From Dipylidium caninum (taxonomy: Eukaryota; Platyhelminthes; Cestoda; Cyclophyllidea; Dipylidiidae): a stretch of 64,000 bases of DNA. This document shows positions 46,217 through 57,374 of this stretch, piece after piece (position 1 is the stretch's first letter; each line of letters opens with the position of its first letter). The position numbers and the translations under genes were made by a program. A model generated the notes under the pieces. That model made no database searches, was not told the DNA's origin, and was given only the letters and a program-made list of their open reading frames with translations. The stretch covers positions 186,001 to 250,000 of the forward strand of contig QEYB01000228.1 in the NCBI GenBank assembly GCA_017562135.1, in the 5' to 3' direction.

Positions 46217-48792
46217 ATCTTCATATACCCACGCACTGAAATATAGTGCATGGTGCTAAATAACTGTTCTTTAGGTACAGAATAAAGAGAAAATAGTCGC
46301 AAATGTTGATTATGTACACATAAGCTTCCGAAGCAATGTTGGCACGAATAGCAATACCGGAGTTATGTGATTGGTTAACTTGAGATCAATCGCATTTATC
46401 CATTGGTTCCTTATTCGCAAGTTCCAAGGACAAAGTTGTGGTATGAAGATTTGGACCTGAGGAGTGTGTACTCCTGGTGGGGTTCTCGTCGACTCTGTGG
46501 ATCATTGACACGTAGAACCAAATCCTATCCCAGATTCTTATCAAAAGCGTCCTGCTTTTTTCAACGGTGTTAAGAAACGACTTACAGTCTGACGCAAACA
46601 ATGATTGTATAGAGGTTGGGCGTTACCCGACTTGTACCCTGGCAGATTCGGTCTCTACGGCGCAGTCAAACGGAACAAGCTTCTAAAGAAGTAAACGATC
46701 TTGCCCCTCGCGGGGGCAACTTGCATTTCTTGAGGGAAGATAGCCGCCTCAGCGCTACAAGGCGTGACGCTCCACCACACCAAACTCCCACGATCATTTA
46801 TTTACAGACCTTCGGACCCTTACCTAACCCGATTTTTGCGTGACCACGGCCCGCTTCGCAACCATGTTTTTAATCAAGCTTCTCAGTTTAACAATGTCGC
46901 GCGGACTCCTGACACGCAAATAGACCAATATACCACTGGCAAGAACAAGGCTTATCATGCTTAGCGAATACATCGACCACCGAAATTAAGCCATCACGAC
47001 CGCTTCCGCATGTCTGATTCTGGTACGCTGGTCGTAGGCGAGCCCACTTGGGCTACCACTTTCGCGCAACACCTTAACGTGTTACCTAAGTACAGAATCA
47101 ATGCGGACCCGTTCGACCGCGAGTGTTCAAGCGAGGCTAGGATGGGAGCTATCCCAGAGGTACATGGGGTCGGGATCACGGTGGCGGTATCTTTTTTGAT
47201 GACATCAAGCGCTCTCGGTAAGAGTAATGTTTGTAAAGGAACGATGTGTTGCGCGGCGGATGGCTGCCACATTTCCACTCTTCCCAATTAGGGAAGCCTA
47301 TTCTCACTGACTGCCATAGGGGCTTAGTGCCAGTTTTTGTCTGCCAAAACGCCTGCGCCTAAGCAGTCCGAAACGCACATTTCAAGTGGTTGTCCGCACG
47401 CGATGCTCAGCGAAAAGATGCATACTCCCCATTTATACACCATTCAAGGTCATCATTATTAATATATATATAGTCAGGTTTAATAGTATAGTTTGGCTAT
47501 TGGACAAGCACATGGTAACTGTTTTGTAGTAAAGATTCAAGGAATTTTTTTTAAGAAGACAAGTAAATTAATGGGCGACAATGTTGGCTTGTCACCGAAA
47601 AGCCAAATAAAATGGAGCTTTGTCGTGGGTTTAGTAACGAAATTGGCCTTCCTAGTTAATGACATAAATAATTAGAAAGCGCTATTCGACAGTCTACAAT
47701 GGAGGATTCATAAAACCTACCAAGATTTAGACGTGACAATAGGTACATGCAAAAAATGTCATTATCGGTCTAAGTCGCACATTTATACCTAGGGGTTACT
47801 TTAGGAAAAAATAGTAGGGTTTGCGGAACAGGATAAATGTACCTGCTTTATGAATAAATTTGAGTTCCCATTAAACTGAAACACATTAATATTCTTCTAA
47901 CTGTGTTAAACTGTAATAGCGGAGTATATAGGTTTTAAGCATCTCAATGCCCAGTTACTAAAACTTATTGCGGCTAAAGGTCGAGAAGTATCACCAACCG
48001 TGTTTAATCGACAATAATGTTTTATTAAATATCATCACTTAAGCCCGAAATGGTTGAAACAGTTCATGAAGGTTGGAAAGGGGACAGTTGTACTAAATGC
48101 GAAGTCTAAATGCTTAATCAGTATGCGCTATTAGCTGCTTCTGAGCCTTGAATTTATAACCAATTTTGCGTATGTGACGAGTAGTGAATTATTTGAATGG
48201 ATATTTTGCAAATGCCTTTGAAATGAAGCATTGTATTAGACGTGGCTGACGTAATGATGGCGGAATTCCGAAAGTGGGAATTCATGTAAAAGTCATAGGC
48301 GTTGCATTACCTCATTTAACGCGGTACGTGTAGTTGTTCCCCCAATATTCGGATGAGTGACTGATCTTATACGTTCGTTGCAAACAGAATTTGAAGGTAA
48401 TATAATGCTAAATGAGCAACCCACAAACTTTACAATGAGTTTTGATGGTTTGTGTTGCGTTGAAGCACTTGCATTCCGTTCTAATATTCCTCAAATAGTT
48501 TGAGCTCAAAAATACCAAAAACTAAGTTGATAAAAGAGCTACTATATAAGTAAGTTGCGTGTAACCCCACTCTTTTTAATTACATGATTTAAGCTCATCA
48601 CATGATTTTAGATGTTTCTATACAACAATAAACTTTTAACCATAAATTAACTGCTTTATATAACTTTCGCTGCAATAAAGCATAAAACTTTGCATTGTTA
48701 TTTATGAAAACGATTGTTCTAACTTCTACCTATTTGTTTTGCTGCGCAGACGTGCTCCACTTGCTCAGACTAGTGGCCTTAGTGGTAATTTG
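46217..48792. other. Divergent intergenic region spen / PIM-like kinase
   Basis: This 2.6 kb contains the putative promoters of spen (minus) and the kinase (plus). From 47.4 to 48.7 kb it is strongly AT-rich and I see nothing in it apart from an acceptor-like GCGCAG at 48744-48749. From about 46.6 to 47.4 kb there is a GC-richer island with a coding-like plus frame, listed separately. Confidence 0.4.
46764..47291 (+). pseudogene. Coding-like island, one frame broken by a TAG, unrecognised
   Basis: One plus-strand frame stays open for 176 codons except for a single TAG at 46962-46964. The parts on both sides look like real protein: DPYLTRFLRDHGPLRNHV and QIDQYTTGKNKAYH before it, and GEPTWATTFAQHL, KYRINADPFDRE and IPEVHGVGITVAV after it. 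The island is visibly GC-richer than the flanking AT-rich DNA. I recognise no family, intron or terminal repeat. It could be a relic gene or mobile-element fragment, an exon pair with an unseen intron, or chance. Strand is not certain, because the minus strand is also open at 46994-47287. Confidence 0.25.
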
Positions 48793-49761
48793 ATGAGTCT
48801 TGGGAGCTTTGTCGTCACCGAGAAAATCTCATCAGGCTTGTTTACACAGGTCTTACGAGCTGTCCGAAAAAGCGACAGCTTTCCCGTTGTGTTAAAATGT
48901 TACAACACTGTCAACTCAGCGCCTGGCATGTTCGTACGAACGTCCGATTGCAATGAATCAGTCCTCAAGGAAGCCTATTTTCTTAAAAGGGTTCAGAATG
49001 TAACTGGCTGTGTCAAAATAATCGACTGTTTTTTTGATGAACCGCAGAATCAATACGTTATAGTTTTGGAAGATTTGGCATCGCTCGGATATACTAGCCT
49101 AAGTCGGGAGATTCTCAACGATGAAGGATTCCTTTCAGAATCAGCAGCTTCTTGGATTTTACGGGAGACCATCAGTACATTACAGCAATTACACGATCTT
49201 AATGTGCTTCATTGTGACATTAAGCCAGACAACATATTTATCCACAAAGATGAAAAACGCATAAAATTGCTTGACTTCAATATTGCTACTGAGTTAATGT
49301 CTCGTGTATTGCCGCCGGAGAGCAGAATTATTGCCTGCACACCCGAATACTCGCCACCTGAAGTGTTAATTCAGCGGCGTCCCTACACACCGGAAAGTGA
49401 AGTTTGGTCTCTTGGTGTAACTGCTTTTGTACTCTTGTGTAAAAAATTCCCATTCAATGATCCCTTCTCCTGTCATCGAGTTCTCCCAGCCTACCCCGAT
49501 GACTTAGATTCCACATCTAAAAAAGATGCCTATCCGAGTTCATATTACGCGAGGGACATTAAACCTTGCACTCCTTCTCTCTCGCCCATGGCCAGGGATT
49601 TCTTAATCTGTTGCCTCCACAAGATACCGCGATGTCGGCCAAATCTTCAGCGTCTTTCAGCACACCCTTTTATCACCGCCACACAACCTCCTCGTGCCAA
49701 TTACAGTACGAAATCCCTTCTATTCGATGATCGTATGCGCATATCGGCACAAGCTTCCTAA
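48793..49761 (+). CDS. PIM-like serine/threonine kinase with HCD and DFN motifs
   Basis: This single coding exon encodes 322 residues covering a whole protein-kinase domain. It is closest in layout to PIM kinases: short, no other domain, with TPEYSPPEV and ESEVWSLGVTAFVLL resembling the PIM activation segment and APE region. Key residues from Met1: the glycine loop is degenerate (ISSGLFTQV, 12-20), ATP-anchoring Lys is K35 (VVLKCY), helix C Glu is probably E60. The catalytic loop is HCDIKPDN (140-147) with Cys for the usual Arg, and the metal-binding motif is DFN (161-163) instead of DFG. Catalytic Asp142, Asn147 and Asp161 are kept, so it may be active, but as a non-RD kinase it would not rely on activation-loop phosphorylation in the usual way. 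The frame is open upstream to an acceptor at 48748-48749, so a 5' exon or leader may exist; the first in-frame ATG is at 48793. A poly(A) signal AATAAA lies at 49809-49814. Confidence 0.8.
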   Translation: MSLGSFVVTEKISSGLFTQVLRAVRKSDSFPVVLKCYNTVNSAPGMFVRTSDCNESVLKEAYFLKRVQNVTGCVKIIDCFFDEPQNQYVIVLEDLASLGYTSLSREILNDEGFLSESAASWILRETISTLQQLHDLNVLHCDIKPDNIFIHKDEKRIKLLDFNIATELMSRVLPPESRIIACTPEYSPPEVLIQRRPYTPESEVWSLGVTAFVLLCKKFPFNDPFSCHRVLPAYPDDLDSTSKKDAYPSSYYARDIKPCTPSLSPMARDFLICCLHKIPRCRPNLQRLSAHPFITATQPPRANYSTKSLLFDDRMRISAQAS

Positions 49762-49908
49762 AAAGACGCCGCGATTTGTCTTCCTCTATGTCGATTAAAA
49801 CTTATAAAAATAAAATTAGACTGGAACGCTTATCTGCCTTCTTTAGTTAAAGCATAATGAACGTTCGCTTTGTTTTGAGTTTTTTGAGACCATCGCTAAC
49901 GGTTTTGA

Positions 49909-50229
49909 TGGACAAATTTGAGATTCAAGCGCCCGGGATGGCTGGCGACAAATGCTATTTTGCCTTATTTAGCGCTAACCTTATTAACTACAACGGTGAC
50001 CTTTACACACGGTTACAAAGCGAGAACCGATACACAGAATCCATATTTTCCTAAATATTATCAATTTAATTCTGAAGTCTTTGATGTTCAGGTAAATATT
50101 TATTCGTCTTTGCTTGTCTCGGAACTTCAACTTCACGTGAAGGCCGTTTGCTCGAGAAATAATGTCGCAACTCTTTCAAGTCAAGGGAGGGTTAACTTTA
50201 GTGCCATGACCCTCGTGATTAGCGGTTAG
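49909..50229 (+). CDS. Unrecognised ORF with hydrophobic N-terminal segment
   Basis: The frame is open for 106 codons but has no ATG near its start; the first candidate initiator is TTG at 49918, so it may be an internal exon. It encodes a hydrophobic stretch (ILPYLALTLLTTTVTF) that could be a signal peptide or membrane segment. Polar sequence follows, PYFPKYYQFNSEVFDVQ and SELQLHVKAV. A donor-like CAG|GTAAAT occurs at 50092-50095 and another at its end (GCG|GTTAGG). It begins about 100 nt after the kinase poly(A) signal. No family is recognised. Confidence 0.25.
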   Translation, partial: WTNLRFKRPGWLATNAILPYLALTLLTTTVTFTHGYKARTDTQNPYFPKYYQFNSEVFDVQVNIYSSLLVSELQLHVKAVCSRNNVATLSSQGRVNFSAMTLVISG

Positions 50230-50387
50230 GCGGGCTACAAACATGGGTCAAAGTGGCGGCCGTTCCAGACATCAGAGACTACTGCGTGGGCGTAATTTGA
50301 ACGTTGATGGATGTATTTGACGCGGGTAGTTCACACTAAGACGAAGGTTTTGCATTAAAACCGTCTCTTATACCCTGACGAGGAGCA

Positions 50388-50690
50388 CTAACTTATTTCC
50401 ATCCTTGTCATCACTGGACACACTTTGTAAAATATGGTGACGGCACCAACATACATTGTGCTATCTTCACCAGGCGCATCAGTCAAAAAATCTTCACCAT
50501 AGTTGGAACAGAGCCGACTTGGTAGGCAAGACGCATGGATGGCAGGCTTGACAAACTGAGTGCCATTATTTGAATGTCTAATCACGCACTGACTCACTTC
50601 TTTCACACACACTGTCAGCATTGTAGTCTGCTGCGTGGGTCCGCATTGTTTTCGCAGCTGAACATCTGATTTTTTTGGTCATTTTGCGCC
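50388..50690 (-). CDS. Coding-like minus exon with FYKVCP motif, unassigned
   Basis: This minus frame is open for about 96 codons after a TGA at roughly 50684-50686. Codon usage looks coding (many RNY codons), six or seven cysteines are present, and near its end it reads GAVTIFYKVCP. That short motif resembles the end of the ephrin-binding domain of Eph receptors (V-FY-KCP), but the rest of the domain was not found nearby, so the similarity may be chance. Its 3' end has a donor-like A|GTTAGT. No start codon upstream of the conserved-looking part and no partner exon was established. Confidence 0.22.
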
Positions 50691-51142
50691 TTAGTGTCTA
50701 GTCTGGAGTGGACTAATCTCCGACAATGGACCACTTTGTACGGAGAAATACGTCATTAGACTTCTGCGCCCACGTAGGCCACCCTCATGTGTTGTTTAAA
50801 CTGGCGAGGAGGATGTGCCACATTGTTTATTGTTTTAGTATGCTTGGGCGCCTCTCTTGGTGGCTTTCTCCACGTTTTCGGTTACGTATGAGTGAGTGAG
50901 AGAGACATCAATCAGGATCTCGAGTGAAGAGTTTAAAAGACGAGTCGGACGATGCAATGTAACTCCCTTTCTGGATAATATTCGGCCTCTCCTCCCACCA
51001 CAATAAAACGAGAAGGACATTTTTATTTTCCTAAACACGGTCCCAGCTGAACAACAATTTGAAAGTGTTTGAGACCTGGTGCTAGTTCTTGAAAAATAAA
51101 AGAACAAACCCACCTCGAGGGAGTATTTACTAGTTCAGCAGA

Positions 51143-51214
51143 ATGAGTGTGGGACGCCAAGGCGTCCGGAGTCTTCGCAGAGGTCTTATCGCGTTGGCCG
51201 CTGTACAGTCGAAG
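51143..51214 (+). CDS. Possible first coding exon, unrecognised
   Basis: An ATG at 51143 opens a 24-codon stretch with basic and then hydrophobic residues (MSVGRQGVRSLRRGLIALAA), resembling a mitochondrial or membrane-targeting leader. It ends in a phase 0 donor, CGAAG|GTAGGA. An acceptor-like GTTCAG lies a few bases before the ATG, the same arrangement seen at the starts of most firm genes in this window. The downstream exons were not identified. Confidence 0.22.
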
Positions 51215-54200
51215 GTAGGAGATTAAAAAAATGAGAGTTCATTTGCCTCTCCGAAAAGTAAACCAAGACAGCAATGTTTTCGTTTGTAAAAATAAACAAG
51301 GAGATCATGAAAGTCCACTTGGAAGTGGACGAAATGAACGTTTCCTCGTGAGCGTCCAAGGTTCACCTCGTTGCACCAATTAACTCACAGAAGCCCAAGG
51401 TCACACATTCCTTGTGATTTTCTTTTTACTAATGCTCAATTTTGTAACGACTTGTGCCACGTGAACGGCTCAACTAAACCAACTCGTCGTTTCAATCGCC
51501 TTTATGGCCGTGAATGGTCTTCAGAACGGGTGGTCGGGGCGTGGGAAAGTCGTTTGTGTGTGAGTGTGCGTGTGTGCGGGTGCGTGGAGCACCTGACACG
51601 ACTACGCAGCGCGTTGGTGTGAACGAACTAGAGGTGGAATGTTCTCGAAATGCGATTGGATTGTTACGTTTAACGTGGGAACAGGGAGTCCCGTGTCAGT
51701 GTGGGTGGTTGCCAACCTTCTGCGGTCGCAGGTCCATGACGTGGCGTCGTTTCGAGAGCCTGTCAACATCCCCTCACCTTCGCTGCTGGCGACGGATGAT
51801 GACGTCGAGAAAGGCGCCTTCGCCTCGCCCCAATCACGGGTTGTCGGTCCACACCTTGCGGCGCCTCTGTTGTTCCCGCTGCTCTCCGCCTCCGCGGCCA
51901 AACCGCGAGTTCGGCCAAGTCGCCTTCGTGGAAGGCTCTTCAAGGCAGAAATCTCGGCAGAGGATTACTTTCTCCCCTCCTTGCCACTAACTACCCACTT
52001 TAGTGTCAAATTTCAACGAAAAACACATTGGTTACAGTGCATGCTAGTCACGCTACCCGTCACACACGGGTGACACGTTAAACAAGAAGAATATTTGACT
52101 ATGCAGTGGCCTTATTGGCATCCTGTTGAGGGCACAAGCTGTCTGAGCTTGAGGAGTGCAGATTACTTCCTCCCGAGACGGTGTAAACCTTGGAATGGCG
52201 ACACTTCGACGGGTTCAGGGTGTTCCGTCCTCAGGCGGGAGCGAGCATTTCCACGTGGCGCTCAGACAATGGACCTTCTCTGACAAAATCACCGGTTCAA
52301 TCGTAGGAAAATGCGTGGATTTCTGGTTGAAGGCGAGGAGGTGTGCAACGACGTGGAGCGCACCGCTTGGGAGGGATAATGTGCCCTAGTCGTAGGCGTC
52401 GCCTGGGGATGGTGTGATTTTCACTTTTGGACGTTAATTTGCCCTACTAATGAATGTTTCATCGAGGACCATGATCCTAGCACTGTCCACGTCTCCTCAT
52501 CGAGGTTCTCCTTTTCCAAGGCATCCACATCAAAGGCGCCTGTGAGCGAGTCCACACTTTCGCGGGAGGAAAGGGAAAAATTCCCCAGAACAGCGTTAGA
52601 AAGAAGTTGCCCCAGTCCACCTCTCGTCTTTTTTCCACACGAGGATGTTGATGCTCCCCTCTTGAAGAGACCATTTAATAGAACAGAAAGCAAGTGGGCA
52701 CACAGACCTTCTGGACGGGAAGAGGGCCCGACTGAAGGTTCTTCACGATGCTCTCTATTTCCGTCTAAATTCCACACATCACCACCGCATCTACGATTTC
52801 ACCGGGCAATAAATTCCGTCGAGTGTGGAGGGATAAGAGCGGAAGACGATCATTGTGGATGGACCACACTTCTTGACGGCGTCCTAGAAGATGTGCGTCG
52901 GTGTTTGAAGCAACATTTCGACGTCTTCGAACAACGAAATACCGCTAGACAAACCAAGCATTCCCAACACCGTTGAGGCTGTGTAGGAGTGCAGCACCTT
53001 AATAAAACTGATTTCCATCTCGTTGGTACTGCAAGGAAGTCTCTGTGTTGGTTTTGCCGGCTATTGCCAGCGTCCGGCTGGGTCTACAGGGTTCGGCGGT
53101 GACGAGCTGTACGGGTCAATTTGTTAAGATTAAGACCGAAGACGTCCTCTTAGGAATGGGACCGAGCCGCCCAAGTCATTCTATTGCCAAGAGCCTGGCC
53201 GAGACTCCCACGAGACTACAGAGAGGCCTTAACGTCTCTCGCAGCCGACTCTTCCACTGCTTGGCACTTCACCAGACTGTACGTCGCCGGGGCGGTCAGA
53301 TCAGTTGACAATCGCCTTACCGTTGTCCACAACTCGGCCGGTACAGGCGAAATCGCTCGACGTGTCGGGTTGCAACGGGCCAACGAAGGTGGCGAGACGC
53401 ACTTATAATTCTACAGTTGCGATTTTTACAGTTGGGGAGTGGAGCGGAAGACAAAACCGGATAGTTTTACAAGTTCCACCTTCAGACCTGGCACTTAAAG
53501 CCGTCGACCTCCTCTCTTCCGCTTCCAGACTCTCGATTCCCGCTTGCAACGTCAGCCACAAAGTGTTTGTGTTTACCACCTTTTCTCCTGTTCGTGGAAT
53601 GCAAATATGCCCTTGAAGGGTGATGGCAAGCGGAGCGAGATCATTCTGTCCACACAACACTGATACAGTCCTTCAATTGTAAGAAAGGGAATTGAACCAC
53701 GTGGATAGTTTGAAGGTGATCTCGTCTAAATTTCGCCAAGTTTGACGAATTCCTCGCGATTGATGCGTTCCCCAGTCGACATCTTGCACCGTTTATAGCT
53801 CGAGTGGACAGAAGAGCTACGCCACTTCCAGCATGAATCTCGCGATCGAGTGAGGAACAAAGTTATTCCCAGTAAAGGCAAATCAATGCTCCATCATAGT
53901 CTGTTCACTTTGTTCTTGCTTCTCAAAGTACTAACTGGAAATTTACCATCTGTAAAATCCAATCTGACTATCTCAAACGTCACTGGCGTCTACCGTTTCA
54001 TGTATGACACGATTACACCATTATTATGCATGCGCACGAACAGGTGTCAGGCCTGGTACTGGCAGCTTCTCAACCATTGTCGATTCAACGCTCCAGATGG
54101 CACTGGCGCCGCCGTCAGACTCGACATTTGGAATAAAGTCCAATGATGAACAGGAGGAGCACTCATCTACCAGTATCAACTCGATACTAAGACGAAAAAT

Positions 54201-54757
54201 CAGGCCCGAAACATGGGCAGTGCTCTCGCAATAAACCGAGAATCCCTACAATGACAATCAGTTCGCCGAGCTTGACATTACGAACGCGTAAACAAAGCGT
54301 CCCCTTGGAGAATCGCCCACATTTCAGATCAACAGTGTCTCAGGTGAGATAGCCTGGCTACAACCTCTCCAGATTCCTACACATCATAACAATGCAATTA
54401 TGTAAGAATGTGGCTACTTGCCAATGCTACACTTCTGACGTTACCAACGCATTTGATCGACCGAATAACCCCACAGCAGCTACTTTTTACAATATAAGTA
54501 GTAGTGCGAATCGGACAACACAACGCTGACGCGCAACTGCCACCGGGGGGAAGGAGTACTTATTTTGGAAGTAAATCAGCCTTTGACGTCGAACACGGAG
54601 GCTGCGAGCTTCTATGATTTACCGAAACCAAGTTCCAACTTACTACAGACTTCACTCGGTTCCCAAAAGCACTTAGATTGTCACGCTGACAGTCCAACAA
54701 TTATGCATCCCAGAAGCGCCAAACGAAAATAAGACGAAAACGGCTTCATAGACTGTG

Positions 54758-57374
54758 TTAAGCAGCCTCATCCTGAAGATTTTTGGCAGTCAAATCGACC
54801 TGAAGAAGAGCTTCGGGAAAGTGATGTGCTTTAGACATCTCCGCGAACTCCTCAAACCGACCCTCGGCGATTGCCTGCCTCAGGTCAGCAAAGAAGGCGT
54901 AGCATTGTGTAGAATTATGACTAAAAAAAGAACAACAAGACGTAGATACCAGTATGCGCGTCGTGTGAATCTACTTCCCAGTTCCCGCATCGAGGCAACA
55001 ATACAAACCGAGTTCCATACTTTCTCCACATTTCTTTACCACATTCACATGCCAACAATGAACAAGGCACAGAGTTGGGGCAAAAACCGACAGACAGTTG
55101 GCTTAAATTTCCCGCTGTTTCACTACCAAGGTGAGTACACAAACAAAACCATGGGCTTTGGCACTTCTTTCCCGTTTTATAAGGGAGTGCTATGTGACAC
55201 AAATTTCATCCAAAAGCTTATGCAACGCCAGGGAGGAGTAAAAGAGAAAGAAGGGTAATGTTTCTCATGGTAGAGTGGAAAAATCGGATCGAAACACGAA
55301 GAAAAAGACCGACGGTCTCGCATACTCCGCGACTTCATATCAAATGGATATGCTGAAAAGGCTTAAATTTGGTCAATTGTGACAGATGGAGGCCAGTAGA
55401 TGCATGAAGACGTCGAGAGTAGTTAAAAGTGAAGACAATCGTGCCCCATAAAGAATATGAAGAGTTTAAAGAGGCCAATACGAGTCTTCCGTCCAAGACT
55501 TAAATGTTATGATTGGAGTCAGGTAACTTGTCGTCTTATAAAAATAAAAGTCCAAGGTTGAGGTTCACACAAAGTGTTTTTGAAACAATCGTTCAAGTGT
55601 CCTATTCGCGTGCCGCCATGACTCAACGGGTTCCAATTTTCAGCCAGTTTATTCGAAAGTCCAAGAAATCAGAAAAAGCACTTGTCAAACTTGTAATTGC
55701 GTAAGATCAAGGCACGATCACCTCCGTGAGTAAAAGAAGCGAATAGGCGGCTTAGAAAGATTGCACCACAAAACCTTAATTATTTTAAATTAAATGTTGC
55801 AAACCTGTAAACATAATCACACGGTGAATCCTTTAGATTGTAATGAAACACACATATTAGGTAAACAAAATAAAGACGTAAAAGTCAAATAGGTTAGTAA
55901 ACCGTCCGCTTACATCATGAGGAGTATTTGTGCCAACATTTCATCCACAGCATGTAGGTGCGACACATAGCCACGGTTATGCCGCTGACAGGCAAAGCAT
56001 GGGCAGTCGGGCTGAATTGGTTGGTGATAAACGTCGGCCTGCAGCTCATCTGTCGATAGTGGAAAACGAATCCAAGGTGCGGAGAGGATGTTCTTGCAGT
56101 ATGCGGTGTACAGCCACGCAACGCCGCTGCGAGTAAGACGGAAGGGTAAACTGCCATCGAAAAGATCAATGCCACAGCGACAAGCTTGGACCACCTCGTC
56201 AGGCTGCCAAAGGTTCGTCAGGAAGCGAGGGAGATGAGAAGGAAGGCGGGAGCAAACAGATGAAAGGATGGTGAAAACGTTTTCCAGATGGGGTAAACGA
56301 TCTCCTTCAAGTGGCTCGTGAAAGAAGCCGTCAATCACGAACCCTAAAAATAACCGGCAATAATACAGATCGCTTTAGTAGGTCTGCCGTAATGGACGCA
56401 CAATTTATTGCTACACGATTTCTTTCAAGAAAAGCCGTAATCGGTTAGTTATACACTATTCAAATACCAAAAGAATAGTAGGTATTTTTTTGAATTCTCA
56501 GAGCAAATCTTCACCCAAAAAATTAAAACGCAAATGAAATATGCCGTGACCAACCTAGTGCACGGTTAGAATCCAAAGAAGCGACTCCACGGAGGCGTTG
56601 TTCAAGATCATTCCCACCCGTTAACGAAACTAACATAGGAATTTTTGATAGCTCCTAAAAGACATGATTTATTAACCAATTTAATATATAGAGATCAACG
56701 GATCGCTTGGAATAATTAATAACTGACCTTCTTCGATTGGAGTAGCGCATCGAACGTGGCCGAATACATGTTTGTACGTTGCACTGACTTTTGACAGCGT
56801 TTTCTGGACGGCTGAGAAAAGTCGGGAAAGGATGTCTCATTGTCTACAGGCATTTGGAAAGCCACAGGGTGTGCACTTATAACACATTCAGCGTATTGCT
56901 CCATAGTTACAGGTAAGCGTCCACCAACAGCCCATATCTGTACACAATTTTTATTTGCAGCTCGAGTAACGGCTCCCTCGGTGGGATCATTTTGAAAAAG
57001 AACGATTGGGAGCTTTAGGAAACTATCGTTACTAGAAAGCAGAAGATTACCTTTAGAGCCGAATACTCGGCTAGACCTCTACCAAATTTCTGAAATACGG
57101 CAAGACGTTCGCGGCTAAAGAAGCTAATTAGTTGGGCAAGGCTTACAGGAAATTAAGTGACGCGAACGTAACTGGAGGAAGATTGTGAATCTGTCTTACG
57201 ATATCATTGGTAAGAAAAGGAACAGCACCTGAAAATAAAGTGTATTGAATATAAAATACCGAATTTAGTATAGAGCAGACAATTAGGAGTTGGAAAATTT
57301 ACTTCCGGGTAGTTGTCTATTTGAGTCAGCCGGCCAATGCGAGGCCGAATATCGGCTGACAGCTGAAATTTCAT
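54758..57374 (-). CDS. QTRT2: Queuine tRNA-ribosyltransferase accessory subunit 2
   Basis: QTRT2 pairs with the catalytic subunit QTRT1 to swap guanine for queuine at wobble position 34 of tRNAs for Asp, Asn, His and Tyr; in mammals it sits on the outer mitochondrial membrane. Seven exons on the minus strand: 57260-57374, 57147-57228, 57067-57114, 56728-57031, 56555-56654, 55914-56343 and 54758-54920. They join in phase to 413 residues, against 415 in human. Family landmarks include the N-terminus MKFQLSADIRPRIG, NCLLYTKFGGAVPFLT, the FQNDPTEG segment, SRKRCQKSVQRT, LTGGNDLEQRLRGVA, the FVIDGFF and GIDLFDGSLPF segments. The zinc site is CPCFAC with a His (LLMIHNS) across the last intron. The C-terminal helices YAFFADLRQAI and FEEFAEMSKAH also match. 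Introns grow from 5' to 3': 31, 32, 35, 35, 73, 211 and 993 nt would be seven values, but there are six introns: 31, 32, 35, 73, 211 and 993. An acceptor-like TTTTTAG lies 32 nt before the ATG. Confidence 0.93.

Larger units (their letters stand above)
49762..54757. other. Convergent interval kinase / QTRT2 with unassigned coding-like fragments
   Basis: This 5 kb separates two convergent genes. From about 51.3 kb it becomes roughly 50% GC. Several fragments look coding but I could not join them into a gene. On plus: 49909-50229, a short exon at 51143-51214, an open frame of about 199 codons at 52380-52976 followed by AATAAA near 53003, and a frame ending at 54234. On minus: about 50388-50690, 50835-51022 and 53403-53660. 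Both strands are open over much of it, which warns against over-calling. No mobile-element protein or tRNA is recognised. Confidence 0.35.
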
